64,000 bases of DNA, from contig JADKAL010000001.1 in the NCBI GenBank assembly GCA_016715325.1, forward strand, positions 372,001 through 436,000, given 5' to 3'. The notes under the pieces are model-generated. The model did no database searches and was not told the origin of the DNA. It saw nothing but the letters and a program-made list of their open reading frames with translations. Within the stretch, counting starts at the first letter, position 1; each line of letters starts with the position of its first letter. Positions 27,859 to 38,119 of the stretch are shown piece by piece. A program made the translations under genes and the position numbers. The DNA is from Methylococcaceae bacterium. GTDB taxonomy: Bacteria; Pseudomonadota; Gammaproteobacteria; Methylococcales; Methylomonadaceae.

Positions 27859-29490
27859 TTAACGGTTGCTCGATAATAAACTGTCTGATAAAGACAAAGG
27901 ATCGTGATCAATGATGACAAAATCCTGATGTTTTTTAATTTCATGCTTGCCGTGCAAGTCGATTGTTTCGATGGTTATATGACTCTCAGTTGACGAATCG
28001 ATAAAGTCGTTGATTGTTTCAAGTATATCGTGATCGATAAACTGCACTTTTGAGGCATCTATCGTTACCTTGCTGTTTTCTTTAACCATCAAAATAAATT
28101 TTCGGAGCAAGGCTTTGTTAAGGAACGAAACATCTTTATTGAGCGTAATGAGGTAATGTTGACCGTCTTTATGTTTAGTCATAATCATCGTAATAGCGGC
28201 ATGATAATTCGCACGGATAACAAAAAACAAGCCGATTACCATACCGATTGCCATTCCTTTTAACAAATCGGTTGCAATAATAGCGATGACTGTTATCACA
28301 AAAGGCAGAAATTGACTCATACCTTTCCGGTAATGCTCCATAAAAAGCGCAGGCTTCGCTAGTTTATAGCCTGTAAAGAGCAAGATGGCGGCTAGGCACG
28401 ATAGCGGAATATGATTAAGGTATTTCGAAAAAAACAGAATACTAACGAATAGACATACGCCATGAACAAAGCACGATAAACTGGTTTTTCCGCCTGCATT
28501 GATATTAGCCGAACTTCGCACGATCACGGCGGTCATCGGTATGCCGCCCAGCATTCCGCTGATAATATTGCCGATACCTTGCGCTTTCAATTCACGGTTG
28601 GTCGGGGCTAAACGTTTTAGCGGATCGAGCTTATCCGTCGCTTCAAGGCTAAGTAAGGTTTCCAGGCTTGCAATAATGGCAATCGTAATAGCCGCGACAT
28701 ACACTTGCGGATGCGTTATAAAGCTAAAGTCCGGGAAAACGAGATGATTGAAAAAATCAATCGGTTGTTCGATGACGGGCAGATTGACCAGATGATTCTC
28801 CTTTACTTGCAACTCCGGCGCGGCTATTTTCGCCCAGAGGTTGAAGCCGATACCCCACATAACGGTCAGCAACGGTCCGGGAATCAATTTCAGCAAGGCT
28901 TGCTTTTTAACCCACGGCAATTCCCAGACGATCAAAATCAACAAGCCGATAACGCTGATGATTACCGCGCCCGGCGTAATGGCTTGTAGCGCATCGGAGA
29001 GTTCCATAAAACTCGACTCCGCACTTTCCGCCATATAATCCTCGTCACCTTCGAAACTGGTATCAGAAACCGATTGCATGGGGAATTTGTTTAATAATCA
29101 AGATCAAGCCGATAGCAGCTAACATACCTTTGATTACAGCTGATGGAAAAAATGAAGCGATGACCCCCGCTTTTAGAAAACCGAAAGTTAACTGAATAAC
29201 ACCGGCAATCACGCAAGCCAGTAATAAGCCTTGAAAACTGCCGATTGATTGCAGCGCGTTGAAAACAATAACGGTAAGGCCGGCAGCCGGCCCTGAAACG
29301 CTAAGTTGCGAACCGCTGAACCAAGACACGATCAAACCACCGACTAGTCCGGCGATCAAGCCCGAAAACAACGGCGTCCCCGAGGCGAGCGCAATACCAA
29401 GACACAAGGGCAGGGCGACCAAAAAACCACGATTCCGGCAGGAATATCCTCTTTTACATGGCGAAAATAATAACGCGCTTGGTGAATCAT
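27859..29490 (-). pseudogene. SulP-family anion permease, split by two single-base frameshifts
   Basis: A complete SulP-type permease is readable across three frames. The start ATG at 29490 (GGAG seven bases upstream) gives [19 protein letters not shown] and VVF. The frame breaks at an A6 run (29421-29426, T6 on the coding strand), where one more T would give [13 protein letters not shown]. The second segment ends at a TGA (29065-29063) after KQIPHAIGF; removing one T would continue DTSFEGDEDY, the normal family sequence. The last 406 codons are intact and end with a STAS-like domain. The two shifts are -1 and +1. Homologues carry bicarbonate or sulfate; beside dabA, bicarbonate is a reasonable inference. 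Either a recent pseudogene or sequencing error. Confidence 0.85.
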
Positions 29491-30331
29491 TGTTTTACTC
29501 CACTAAAGAATCGGTTTGTTTTTATTTGTATTGAATCGATATAATATCAATCTAATCCCTCACTATCAATTTGCTTTTATTACAGCACAAAAACCGGGTA
29601 ATTATAAAAAACTCGGTATTCGGTCGTGCGTTAAATCCATAGCTTTTTAGAGCGCGGAGTGACAAACCCAGGTTTGTTACCCCAAATCAAAGGAAGCGCT
29701 TAACAAGTTGATTCCATTCGAGCCCTGCGATAATTAAGGAATCAAACCATTTACCGTTCGTCCTCGACTGCATGGATGCAGGAGTTAGAATATCGTAGGC
29801 AGCAGTTTTCGGGAGCTTCTCGAAGAATTTGCTCAGGGGCTACGTATGTCAAATTTTTTCAATAATAGTAACTTTTATTGTAACCAACCTGTACTTTGTA
29901 TGCAGCCGTGTATCTAAAGTATAAGATGTATAGGTGATTCTATTTTGACAAATAGCGGTTAACTGTCCTGTTTAAGAAAAAGCATTTTAAAATCTAAAGA
30001 CTACAGTTCATGGTATAGGTTCATAAAGCAGGAACAATGGGGTTTCTCCTTTCTAAGGAGTTTATTATAAAGCCCTTCGACTTTGTCCAGGAAAACAGTT
30101 CGGCTTGAACTTGTTGAAGGACTTCTTCAGTGCTTCCTTAAGAACTTTTTCGAGTGTCATTGGATTTAGATATTTAGGGCTTATGAATTAAGACTAATTC
30201 TCGTCTTTGTGGGGGAGAATATACGGTAATCTATCGCAGTGCTCAACGTATCGGGCTGACAACGGTTATAATAATTTTTTTATGTATAAAATTAGCATCA
30301 GCTAATAGAAGCTTTACTTAGGAGTGTGTGC
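29491..30331. other. 840-base intergenic region, no gene seen
   Basis: No convincing gene on either strand. It contains a short hairpin, GTGACAAACC/GGTTTGTTAC near 29659-29680, and stretches around 29754-29790 and 30076-30125 that look like decayed copies of dispersed repeats (for example CCTTCGACTTTGTCC). Upstream signals for the SulP and MFS genes must lie at its two ends. Confidence 0.6.
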
Positions 30332-31723
30332 TTGAACGAAGTACAGGATATTACCAGCCCTATGACGGCAACGGAACGCCGGGCGACGTGGTCGTTGGCT
30401 AGCATCTATGCCTTACGTATGCTGGGCTTGTTTTTGATTATGCCGGTAATGTCGCTTTTTGCCGAGCAAATGGAAGGCTCGACGCCGTCGTTGATGGGGC
30501 TGGCAATCGGCATTTACGGCATGAGTCAGGCATTACTTCAAATCCCGTTCGGTTTGATTTCGGACCGTACCGGGCGAAAAAAAATTATCATTTTCGGTTT
30601 GTTGCTGTTTTGTTTGGGCAGTGTGATTGCAGCAGTTTCCACGACTATCTACGGTATTATCGTCGGACGCGCCGTTCAAGGTTCGGGGGCGATTGCCGCG
30701 CCGGTCATGGCCTTAGTCGCCGATTTGACGCAAGAAGTCCATCGCACTAAGGCTATGGCGCTGATCGGCGCAAGTATCGGCGTCTCATTCGGTGTAGCTA
30801 TTGCCGCCGGACCGGTTATTGCCGGATTAATTGGCATTCACGGCTTATTTTGGATGATTGCGGTATTATCTCTGTTAGCTATTTTGGTCATTATATTTTT
30901 GGTCCCTCAACCGCAAAAAGTTAAAAAGCACCGTGATACGGAGATTATGTCCGAGTCGTTTTTTCAGGTGCTGAAAAATATCGAATTATTTCGCTTGAAT
31001 TACGGTATTTTTATCTTACATGCCATATTGACCGCCAGTTTTGTAGTCGTACCCTTGTTAATGCGGGATGCAGGTTTATTACCGGCAGAGCATTGGAAAG
31101 TTTATCTGCCCGTCTTTGTGTGTTCTTTTTTGGCTATTGTGCCGTTTATCATCATTGCTGAAAAAAAACGCAAAATGAAACCAGTCTTTTTAGGTGCCAT
31201 AATCGTGTTGATTCTTTCGGACATCGGTCTGATGCAGTTTAATTCGACGTTGATCGGCGTAATCGGCTTTTTATGGCTGTTTTTTACCGGCTTTAATTTG
31301 TTGGAAGCGACGTTGCCGTCGCTGATTTCAAAGACCGCACCGGGTGATGTGCGCGGAACAGCAATGGGTATTTATTCAACCTGCCAGTTTTTAGGCGCCG
31401 GCATCGGCGGTAGTTTAGGCGGTTGGTGCTACGGACATTTCGGCCCGCCATCGGTATTTTTATTTTGTGCGGTCTTGGCGTTTTCTTGGTTGCTATTGTC
31501 ATTATCCATGGCGCCACCCAAACATTGGACGAACTTATTGATTTCCTTGCAAGCGGTCGGTAGCCAAAAACTCGACGAGTTTGCAACGGCTTTGGTTAAA
31601 ATCGCGGGTGTTGAAGATGTGATTTTGCACGATCTTGAGGGAGTTGCTTATTTGAAAGTCGATAACCAACAACTCGATAGACCGGCTTTGCAGCAATTAA
31701 TTAACCAATATACCGAAGCTTAA
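30332..31723 (+). CDS. YajR-like MFS transporter with C-terminal YAM domain
   Basis: 463-residue 12-helix major facilitator. The motif A segment GLISDRTGRKK follows helix 2, and a cytosolic ferredoxin-like YAM domain ends the protein (about residues 385-463; VAYLKVDNQQLDRPALQQL), the hallmark of the E. coli YajR subgroup. The physiological substrate of that group is not established. The likely start is TTG 30332, seven bases after GGAG; the GTG at 30326 is too close to that site, and an ATG at 30362 is an alternative. ssb follows 66 bases later, a common gammaproteobacterial arrangement. Confidence 0.85.
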   Translation: MNEVQDITSPMTATERRATWSLASIYALRMLGLFLIMPVMSLFAEQMEGSTPSLMGLAIGIYGMSQALLQIPFGLISDRTGRKKIIIFGLLLFCLGSVIAAVSTTIYGIIVGRAVQGSGAIAAPVMALVADLTQEVHRTKAMALIGASIGVSFGVAIAAGPVIAGLIGIHGLFWMIAVLSLLAILVIIFLVPQPQKVKKHRDTEIMSESFFQVLKNIELFRLNYGIFILHAILTASFVVVPLLMRDAGLLPAEHWKVYLPVFVCSFLAIVPFIIIAEKKRKMKPVFLGAIIVLILSDIGLMQFNSTLIGVIGFLWLFFTGFNLLEATLPSLISKTAPGDVRGTAMGIYSTCQFLGAGIGGSLGGWCYGHFGPPSVFLFCAVLAFSWLLLSLSMAPPKHWTNLLISLQAVGSQKLDEFATALVKIAGVEDVILHDLEGVAYLKVDNQQLDRPALQQLINQYTEA

Positions 31724-31789
31724 ACTACAGAAAACTCGGCTTTATAAGCCATTTCAAACGGTTTTCATGAATGATATAGAGGAGAAAGC

Positions 31790-32293
31790 ATGTTAAACAA
31801 AGTGACATTGATCGGCAACCTCGGCGCCGATCCGGAAATTCGGTTTATGCCGAGCGGCGGTTCGGTGGCCAATATCCGGCTAGCGACCACGCGCCGTTGG
31901 AAAGACAAACAGTCAGGCGAGCGTAAAGAGGCAACCGAATGGCATCGGGTAATCTTTTTCAATCGTCTTGCTGAAATTGCCGGAGAATATTTGAAGAAAG
32001 GCAGCCAAATTTACGTTGAAGGAAGGCTACAAACCCGAAAATGGCAGGGTCAGGATGGACAGGAGCATTATACGACCGAGATTTTAGGCGAAGAAATGCA
32101 TATGCTGGGAAGCCGAAGCGGCGGTACCGGTCAGTTTAGCAGTAACGAGCAAGCTTATACGAGCGGCGCACAGTCGCGGCCAAGCACGGCCCCCAATCCG
32201 CCTCAAAATGCTGCGCAGTCCAATTCTGCCGGAATGCCGCCACCGCCCCCAATGCCGGATTATGACGATTTCGACGACGACATCCCGTTCTAA
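31790..32293 (+). CDS. ssb: Single-stranded DNA-binding protein
   Basis: 167-residue SSB. The N-terminal OB fold occupies about residues 1-108 ([47 protein letters not shown]). A glycine/serine/proline-rich linker follows, then the conserved acidic tail [11 protein letters not shown] that docks recombination, replication and repair partners. Ribosome-binding site GAGGAG, ATG at 31790. It binds and protects ssDNA as a tetramer. Probably co-transcribed with the MFS gene. Confidence 0.97.
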   Translation: MLNKVTLIGNLGADPEIRFMPSGGSVANIRLATTRRWKDKQSGERKEATEWHRVIFFNRLAEIAGEYLKKGSQIYVEGRLQTRKWQGQDGQEHYTTEILGEEMHMLGSRSGGTGQFSSNEQAYTSGAQSRPSTAPNPPQNAAQSNSAGMPPPPPMPDYDDFDDDIPF

Positions 32294-32313
32294 AGCTGTC
32301 TTTTTCTCTTAAA

Positions 32314-32338
32314 TAGCGGTTGAGTTTCTTAACCGCTA
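32314..32338 (+). terminator. Hairpin after ssb
   Basis: TAGCGGTT (32314-32321) and AACCGCTA (32331-32338) form an 8-bp stem with a nine-base loop 20 bases after the ssb stop. No T-run follows directly. The remaining DNA up to 32649 shows no gene on either strand. Confidence 0.5.
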
Positions 32339-32649
32339 CGCTTCGCTTTAAAAAAAACCTACTCGTAACGCTTCAGACGCAGCGCTCTATTTTAAAAAGC
32401 GTTCTAACAGTCGTTCGCTATCTGTCGATTAATGGAGGTTTGGGTTAAGTGACAAACTTAGATTCGTTATTCCTAAAGACATGTAAATTACTTAGGTGAA
32501 AAACGCTGGTTCATCTATAAGCAGAGATTAGACCTACTTTCCCGATAAATAATCGCCTCTGTGTGAAGCAAATCAACAGGAATTCTACCAGTGAAGCGAG
32601 TCGCCGTCACAACCTACCTATAGCCCATGATCTGAAACAATTTTTTTTC

Positions 32650-33303
32650 TTACTTTGAAGTCTGATTAGAATCGACCAAATCCATCTTGATTGCCCAGTG
32701 CGTCAGTTCAATGTCGCTGGCAACGCCCAGTTTGCTTTTTATCAGGTAATGACAGTTAGCGACCGTTTTCGGGCTTAGGTTTAATAAATTGGCGGTTTCT
32801 TCTTTTGATTTACCTGCCGCCAGTAAACGCAGGATTTCAAACTCTCGCGGGGTTAAGGTTTCTTGGCAATCTCCGCCGGTTTTTTCCAATGCCAACGCTT
32901 GGGCAATATCCGGGCTTAATACGCGGCGGCCCGCGCGGACATCCTGAATTGCGTTCAGCAATTCTTCGGGCGGGCTGCTTTTGGTTACGTAGCCTAACGC
33001 GCCTGCTTTGAGGGCTTGTTCGGCAAAGCGGTGGTTTTGGTGCATCGTGAACACCAGGATTTTTGCCGTCGGACACCGTTGTCTAATCCGGTGGATGGTT
33101 TCGATACCGCTTGGTCCGGGCATGGAAATATCTAGAATGGTGACATCGGGTTCATGATGTTTATAAAGCTGATAAGCTTCGTTGCCGTCGGCAGCTTCGG
33201 CGACTATTGCCATGTTCGCTTGTTTACTCAGCAGAGCGCGATAGCCTTCCCGGACTATGGCGTGATCGTCCGCCAACAGTATGGTGATCTCGGCCCCCGT
33301 CAT
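32650..33303 (-). CDS. NarL/UhpA-family response regulator
   Basis: 217-residue regulator paired with the kinase upstream of it. The receiver domain (about 7-122) has the acidic pair DD in LLADDHAIVREG, phospho-acceptor aspartate in VTILDISMPGPSG, T in VFTMHQN and K in YVTKSS. The LuxR-type helix-turn-helix begins at LTPREFEILRLLAAG and includes SPKTVANCHYLIKSKLG. The start overlaps the kinase stop by four bases (ATGA), so the two are co-translated. Targets are unknown; the divergently transcribed cupin/DUF2380 genes are the closest candidates. Confidence 0.92.
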   Translation of the reverse strand: MTGAEITILLADDHAIVREGYRALLSKQANMAIVAEAADGNEAYQLYKHHEPDVTILDISMPGPSGIETIHRIRQRCPTAKILVFTMHQNHRFAEQALKAGALGYVTKSSPPEELLNAIQDVRAGRRVLSPDIAQALALEKTGGDCQETLTPREFEILRLLAAGKSKEETANLLNLSPKTVANCHYLIKSKLGVASDIELTHWAIKMDLVDSNQTSK

Positions 33304-34664
33304 GTTTTCAGGCTCTCATTAGCAGCGGCAGGTAAGTTTACTTGAACTCTCAGTCCACCGAACGGACTTTTACTTAACTCGAAATTTCCTCCTAACCCCG
33401 TCACTCGCTCGCGAACCCCCAGCAACCCCAATCCCTTTGTTTTGGTGAAAATAAAGACATCGAGGTTTCCGTTATCTTCAATCGTTAAGAATGTGCTAAG
33501 TTCCGCTATATCAAGGTTAACGATAGCATTCGTCGCATTGGAATGTTTAGCGATGTTAGTTAAACCTTCTTGCACAATGCGGAATAATACAATCGGCAGC
33601 GGCGGTTTTAAGCTTTGGCTATCGCCATGAATATTTAATCGGCAAACGATACGGTCTTGGTGTTGCCTGTTCCATTCCTCGATCATTGTGTGCAAACTCG
33701 TATCGAGACCGAGCTCTTCCAATTCAGTTGGGCGTAGGCGCGTCAGCAAGGATCGAACGTTTTCCATAACACGCCGGTTAATTCGGGCAATACTCTCGAC
33801 TTCCGCAACGATTTGGGGGCAACTTTGTTTCGCTGTCTGAACTATCGAGGCCGAAAGCGCGCTAATCCCGGTCAGGCATTGGCCCAGTTCATCGTGCAAT
33901 TCTCTCGCCAGAAAGGCACGTTCTTCTTCCTGTACTGACATGAGTTGCAATACCAACTTTTTCCGGTCGGAAAGCAGTTGTTTTTGAGTGGCGGCATAAT
34001 GATTGATGGCCGAGCCGATCCGTTGCCATTCAAACAGGTTAAATTCAGGTAAGTTAACTGGAGAATCGTTACTTTGCATCTGCTCTAAGCGATTGACGAA
34101 GATTTGGACAGGCCGCAAGGCACGGTGAATGGCAAGATAAACCCACGCACATACGGCTAGCGTCGTGCTGGCGGTAAGCCCTAACAAGCCTTTGATGCGA
34201 TCCCAGGCTTTCACCAGCTCCATGTTCGCGCTGGGAACAACGGTGATCGAACCAAATTCCGCGCCTTTGAAGGTGATCGGGCGAGTTATTTCGACACTCG
34301 TGCTAAAAAAAGATCGGTAGATGGTTTCAAAAGCTTTTGGCCAAAGTTTAATCGGCATGGCTTCACCCTGGCAAATCGTGCGAGGGGATGTTCCTGGATT
34401 AGACGGAGCATAACGCAAGCATACACCGGATACCGGATAAGTTTGCTTCCACAGGTCAAAATCGGGGAAACGCCCCGGTTGCTGCACGTTAGGATTAATC
34501 CCTGAAAGCTGGACTTCCAAATATCTGCCAACGGTCTCCGCGGTGGCGGCGGTTTGCTGGATTACTTCCCGGTTAACCTGAAACAACACATAACCGCCTG
34601 TTACCAATAAACATGCCGTGGCAATCAGGATAATTTGCAGTAGTAAATGAATTTTCAGGTTCAC
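33300..34664 (-). CDS. Membrane sensor histidine kinase, HisKA_3 (UhpB/NarX-like) type
   Basis: 454 residues. Two membrane helices (about 7-27 and 160-180) flank a periplasmic sensor region that includes a cysteine pair (SGVCLRYAP and RTICQGE). A HAMP-like stretch leads to the HisKA_3 dimerisation domain, with phospho-histidine near residue 257 in ARELHDELGQ, and a HATPase_c domain (IEDNGN, GLGLLGVRERV). The signal sensed is unknown. It is co-translated with the NarL-type regulator and is divergent from the cupin gene 200 bases away. Confidence 0.92.
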   Translation of the reverse strand: MNLKIHLLLQIILIATACLLVTGGYVLFQVNREVIQQTAATAETVGRYLEVQLSGINPNVQQPGRFPDFDLWKQTYPVSGVCLRYAPSNPGTSPRTICQGEAMPIKLWPKAFETIYRSFFSTSVEITRPITFKGAEFGSITVVPSANMELVKAWDRIKGLLGLTASTTLAVCAWVYLAIHRALRPVQIFVNRLEQMQSNDSPVNLPEFNLFEWQRIGSAINHYAATQKQLLSDRKKLVLQLMSVQEEERAFLARELHDELGQCLTGISALSASIVQTAKQSCPQIVAEVESIARINRRVMENVRSLLTRLRPTELEELGLDTSLHTMIEEWNRQHQDRIVCRLNIHGDSQSLKPPLPIVLFRIVQEGLTNIAKHSNATNAIVNLDIAELSTFLTIEDNGNLDVFIFTKTKGLGLLGVRERVTGLGGNFELSKSPFGGLRVQVNLPAAANESLKT

Positions 34665-34869
34665 GGGACGAATACTTTCAGCGCGATAAAACAGGAAACG
34701 GTTCCTAACGATAACATTCTATGCCCCAATGCCGACATAAAAAAGTCCGTCTCGAACATCGGGCAATTTGCCCGTTATTTTCGGGCAAAACACCGATTAC
34801 GAGGCCGATAGATTGGGTTACCCTGAATGCTAATCTATCGAAACTTAATCTTAATTTGGAGAACAGCCT

Positions 34870-35307
34870 ATGAGTACGTGTCAATTCGACGATCGCAACA
34901 TCCAATGGCGCCAACTCGGGGATTTCGAACATTTCCTTTACGCCATTCTCGACATCGACCTAGAAAACACCATTGCCGATGTACTCTTCAAGTTTGAAGC
35001 GTATCGACCGATTGTTCTGCACCGGCACAAAGCGCTGAATAAAATGTTGGTCATTCAAGGCGAACACCGAATTTATGAAGCAAACGGTGATTTGAAAGAA
35101 ATCCGGCCCGTTGGCAGATATACGTCAAGTCAGTCGAGTCCTGAGCCGCACCGTGAATGCGGCGGCGATAAAGGTGCGGTGGTTTTTTTTAGCATCCGTT
35201 GTAAAAACAGGGGGGATGTTCTTTATGATTTGCTCGACGACCAGGAAAACCTCATAGGCACCCTTACCATGAACAATCTTATCGACTTATACGAGAAAAA
35301 TAATTAA
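34870..35307 (+). CDS. Small cupin-like protein
   Basis: 145-residue soluble protein with a cupin-type metal motif, VLHRHKALNKMLVIQGEHRIYE: two histidines three residues from one strand end, then the glycine turn. A second motif region includes PEPHRECGG. The usual motif-1 glutamate appears replaced, so metal binding may differ. An ATG directly follows GGAGAACAGCCT. It is divergent from the histidine kinase and 19 bases upstream of the DUF2380 gene, suggesting a two-gene transcript. An enzymatic role (dioxygenase-like) or a sensory role is possible; none can be chosen. Confidence 0.75.
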   Translation: MSTCQFDDRNIQWRQLGDFEHFLYAILDIDLENTIADVLFKFEAYRPIVLHRHKALNKMLVIQGEHRIYEANGDLKEIRPVGRYTSSQSSPEPHRECGGDKGAVVFFSIRCKNRGDVLYDLLDDQENLIGTLTMNNLIDLYEKNN

Positions 35308-35326
35308 TTATATATCAATACATTAT

Positions 35327-35842
35327 ATGAAAGGTTCTAATCGCAGGGTTATTCTTTCTCTGATCGTTATCGCTTTCTTTACAAATAACAATAACGCCGC
35401 CGCTAAAGAAAAAATCGCCGTTCTGGATTTTGAATTGAACGATATTACCTCCTTGCCCAATACGCCGGAAGAGTTAATCCGTACTACTTCGATCAAACCG
35501 TTGTTGGAGCGGGCAATCAGTGAAAGCAGTGAATATGAGATCGTTCATTTTGATTTGAAAGCGCAACAATCGGCTAACGCCGGATTCGGTTATCTGTTTC
35601 GCTTTCCTGATGAAGCTGCAAAACTGGCTAAGAAATGGCGCGCCGATTGGGTTATAGTCGGGCAGCACAGCAAGCCGAGTTTTCTGGAGTCCTCGCTAAT
35701 CGTAGAAGTTGTTAAAGTCAAAACAGGTCTTCAAACGACCGAAATTGTTGTCGATCTGAAAGGTAATCATAACAAAGTTACCGAACGAGCGACCAAGGAG
35801 CTCGCTAAAAGAATTAAATCGTCTCTATCGGTTAGCAGGTAA
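35327..35842 (+). CDS. Exported DUF2380 family protein
   Basis: 171 residues with an N-terminal hydrophobic signal (about residues 8-25, ending NNAAAKEK). The mature part starts with the DUF2380 hallmark KIAVLDFELNDIT and includes LPNTPEELIRTTSIKPLLERA and a late WVIVGQHSKPS. DUF2380 proteins are common in methylotrophs, often near dehydrogenase and two-component genes; the biochemical role is unknown. It resembles nucleotide- or outer-membrane-associated TolB-like amino-terminal folds only loosely. Probably transcribed with the cupin gene. Confidence 0.8.
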   Translation: MKGSNRRVILSLIVIAFFTNNNNAAAKEKIAVLDFELNDITSLPNTPEELIRTTSIKPLLERAISESSEYEIVHFDLKAQQSANAGFGYLFRFPDEAAKLAKKWRADWVIVGQHSKPSFLESSLIVEVVKVKTGLQTTEIVVDLKGNHNKVTERATKELAKRIKSSLSVSR

Positions 35843-36460
35843 ATCAGCTATTGAAGTAATAACTTCGTCCTCATGCATAGCAAAATAGATGCCGAATAAC
35901 CGCTCGCCGAATGGCATTGGTTTTTGCGTTTTTGTTCAATTCTTGTATCGTTGAGTTTACGCCTAAGGACTGCCGATCATCAAAGTTGCTCACATCTTAC
36001 TGAGTGGCGCAGCCGCTTTCGCAACTATGTCGAAGCGCGGTCCTTCCTTACCCCTGAATAAAACTGCTCTGTATTTGTTTTATTACGCACCGAACAATAT
36101 TGTCCAAGTTTGCGGTTAACAGACCTATATAATAAACAAAAAGTTTATATAACATATTCTGTGTTCATATAATAAATTAAAAAAATGGGTTTAGAAGTAG
36201 GTTATTATTATTTTCGAAGCATTTAAAATTATTTGTCCAGCTTTTGTATAAATATTGTTTGACAACAGTATTCCGAATTGATAAATTATCTGCGAATTCG
36301 AAATTTAATAATCGAAATGAGAATTTTTTAAAACTAAACACACGGTAGCTTGTCCAACTATTGGAAATTAGCTTGCATGGATCGAGAGTTTTATTGAGTT
36401 TTCTGACGGAAATTTTGACTGCTAATGTTTTATACACAACGTTTGTGAGGATTTAGTGTC
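35843..36460. other. 618-base AT-rich intergenic region before the sigma factor
   Basis: No gene is supported. Bases 36100-36180 are extremely AT-rich (TTTATATAACATATTC and similar) and may contain promoters of the sigma-factor gene. An 86-codon minus-strand reading frame at 36177-36437 has low-complexity, unlikely composition and no ribosome-binding site. Confidence 0.6.
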
Positions 36461-37858
36461 ATGAGACTGTTAACAGAATATATGGCTGTACCGGAAGTCA
36501 ACGTTGCTGTAATTGCTAAAAATTCAGTTATAAGCGATAAACCCGTTACGGCAACTAAAGAAGTTGAGACTAGCGAAAATAAGAACTTACAGCTAGCACG
36601 TCTAGTCGAGCAAGAAAAATTAAAATTGATAGATTCATTGTCTCAATTCCCGGTAACCGCACTTTGGGTGTTGACCAAATATGAACAAGCCTGTGACAAA
36701 AGTGATGAAGAAGATTCTACCTTGTCATCCGAGCTAATCGAATTACTCAAAAATATTAAAAAGCATTATCAATCAGTCGTTCACGATATTAAAAAAGAAC
36801 AATATTCTGTAAAAGAAACGAAGGCAAAACGTAGGCTGAAATCTGCTGTCCAAGAATTCCCTTTTGCGTTTGAAGATTTAGTAAAGCTTGTCGATATTAT
36901 TTCTTACGCATTCAAGTACCGTGGGCTTTCGTTCAATCCTGAAAAAATACCGGCAAAAAAAGACGGTGAGATCATCAATAAACGTTTAAACAAATTGGTC
37001 GGTAAGGTTAAACCGAGCTTAGCCGAGCAATTTAAATTGATGGACTTGCATGCAAACGAAGAGCAGTTCTTATTTTTATCTCCCCAAGATATGAACGAAT
37101 GCTTACCGGAAGTCATTTTAGCCGAGAATCGTTGGCTCGGATTTAGGCAACAGTTGGCAACCGCCAATTCCAAACTCGTCTTGTTTATAGCCAACCAGTA
37201 CAAAGGAAATTTTCTCGATTTCGATGATCTTGTACAAGAAGGTCATACCGGTTTACTCAAGGCTGTAGACAGATTTAAGTACCGTTTAGGATTTCAGTTT
37301 TCGACCTACGCTGGTTACTGGATAAGACAAGCTATCTCGCGGTCTCTATCGCGTTCCGAAAGAGTGGTTCGTATTCCTTGCGGTCAAATAGCAACTATCA
37401 ATCGCGTATTCAGAGCAAAAGAAGAGCTGATTCTTAAAACCGGTAAAGAACCGACTATAAAAGTGCTAGCCGAAGCGGCTCATCTTACTCAGGATGAGGT
37501 AAATACGATCCTGTCAATTTCACAAACGGCTATTGCGCTTGAGGGATTCGACGATGATGAAGACGATCAGGCTTTTGCGCCCATTGACTTTCTCGAACAA
37601 AATGTTTTTAGACATTCATACTCCAAAATTGCGGAGTCTCAATTGCAAAATTTGGTTAATGCGGCTGTTAAAACTTTAAACTCCAGAGAAGCTAAGATTT
37701 TATGTGCGCATTTCGGAATCGGCACGGACGATCAAATGACATTGCAAGAAATCGGTACGGAATTGAATTTAACAAGAGAAAGAGTTAGGCAGATTCAAGT
37801 GGTGGCGCTAAATAAAATTAAGATGCGTTACGGCGAGCAACTGGCGAGTTTTCTATAG
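36461..37858 (+). CDS. Alternative sigma-70 family RNA polymerase sigma factor with a long N-terminal extension
   Basis: 465 residues. The C-terminal half is a clear sigma-70: region 2 with FIANQYKGNFLDFDDLVQEG and AVDRFKYRLGFQFSTYAGYWIRQAI is at about 245-290, region 3 follows, and region 4 ends with TLQEIGTELNLTRERVRQIQ near 430-450. The first 220 residues are highly charged and resemble the non-conserved RpoD region rather than RpoS or RpoH. Region 1.1 is not evident. Region 2.4 (SRSLSRSERVVRIP) differs from RpoD (SIADQARTIRIP), so altered promoter preference is likely. ftsH follows 260 bases downstream. Function unknown. Confidence 0.85.
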   Translation: MRLLTEYMAVPEVNVAVIAKNSVISDKPVTATKEVETSENKNLQLARLVEQEKLKLIDSLSQFPVTALWVLTKYEQACDKSDEEDSTLSSELIELLKNIKKHYQSVVHDIKKEQYSVKETKAKRRLKSAVQEFPFAFEDLVKLVDIISYAFKYRGLSFNPEKIPAKKDGEIINKRLNKLVGKVKPSLAEQFKLMDLHANEEQFLFLSPQDMNECLPEVILAENRWLGFRQQLATANSKLVLFIANQYKGNFLDFDDLVQEGHTGLLKAVDRFKYRLGFQFSTYAGYWIRQAISRSLSRSERVVRIPCGQIATINRVFRAKEELILKTGKEPTIKVLAEAAHLTQDEVNTILSISQTAIALEGFDDDEDDQAFAPIDFLEQNVFRHSYSKIAESQLQNLVNAAVKTLNSREAKILCAHFGIGTDDQMTLQEIGTELNLTRERVRQIQVVALNKIKMRYGEQLASFL

Positions 37859-38119
37859 TCTCTTGATATTGAATATTAAATACCCATTTTATATAAAACA
37901 AACCCAAAAAAAAGTATTCAGCAGTCGAAAAAATTAAGTATTGGTCAAAAACCTTATAAAATAACTAGGTTTTTTGCAAATGCAAAAAATTCAACTCTGA
38001 AAACATTGCAGATTTGAGTGTTGTTTAGATTTGATAAAGAAGGACAGTGGTTTAAAAAAAGTTGGCGCAATTCAAAATAGTAGGCTTCATCTAAGCGTGA
38101 AGTCAGGAGAAAAGTAATC

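Noticed and set aside
27859..29490. Programmed ribosomal frameshifting in the SulP gene
   Set aside because: The first site (GTT TTT TGG) is at best a partial -1 slippery sequence, and the second (TTC TGA) does not allow the +1 re-pairing seen in prfB; two independent programmed events in a permease are not credible.
36177..36437. Minus-strand 86-codon frame upstream of the sigma factor
   Set aside because: Extremely AT-rich, low-complexity composition, no ribosome-binding site and located in a likely promoter region.
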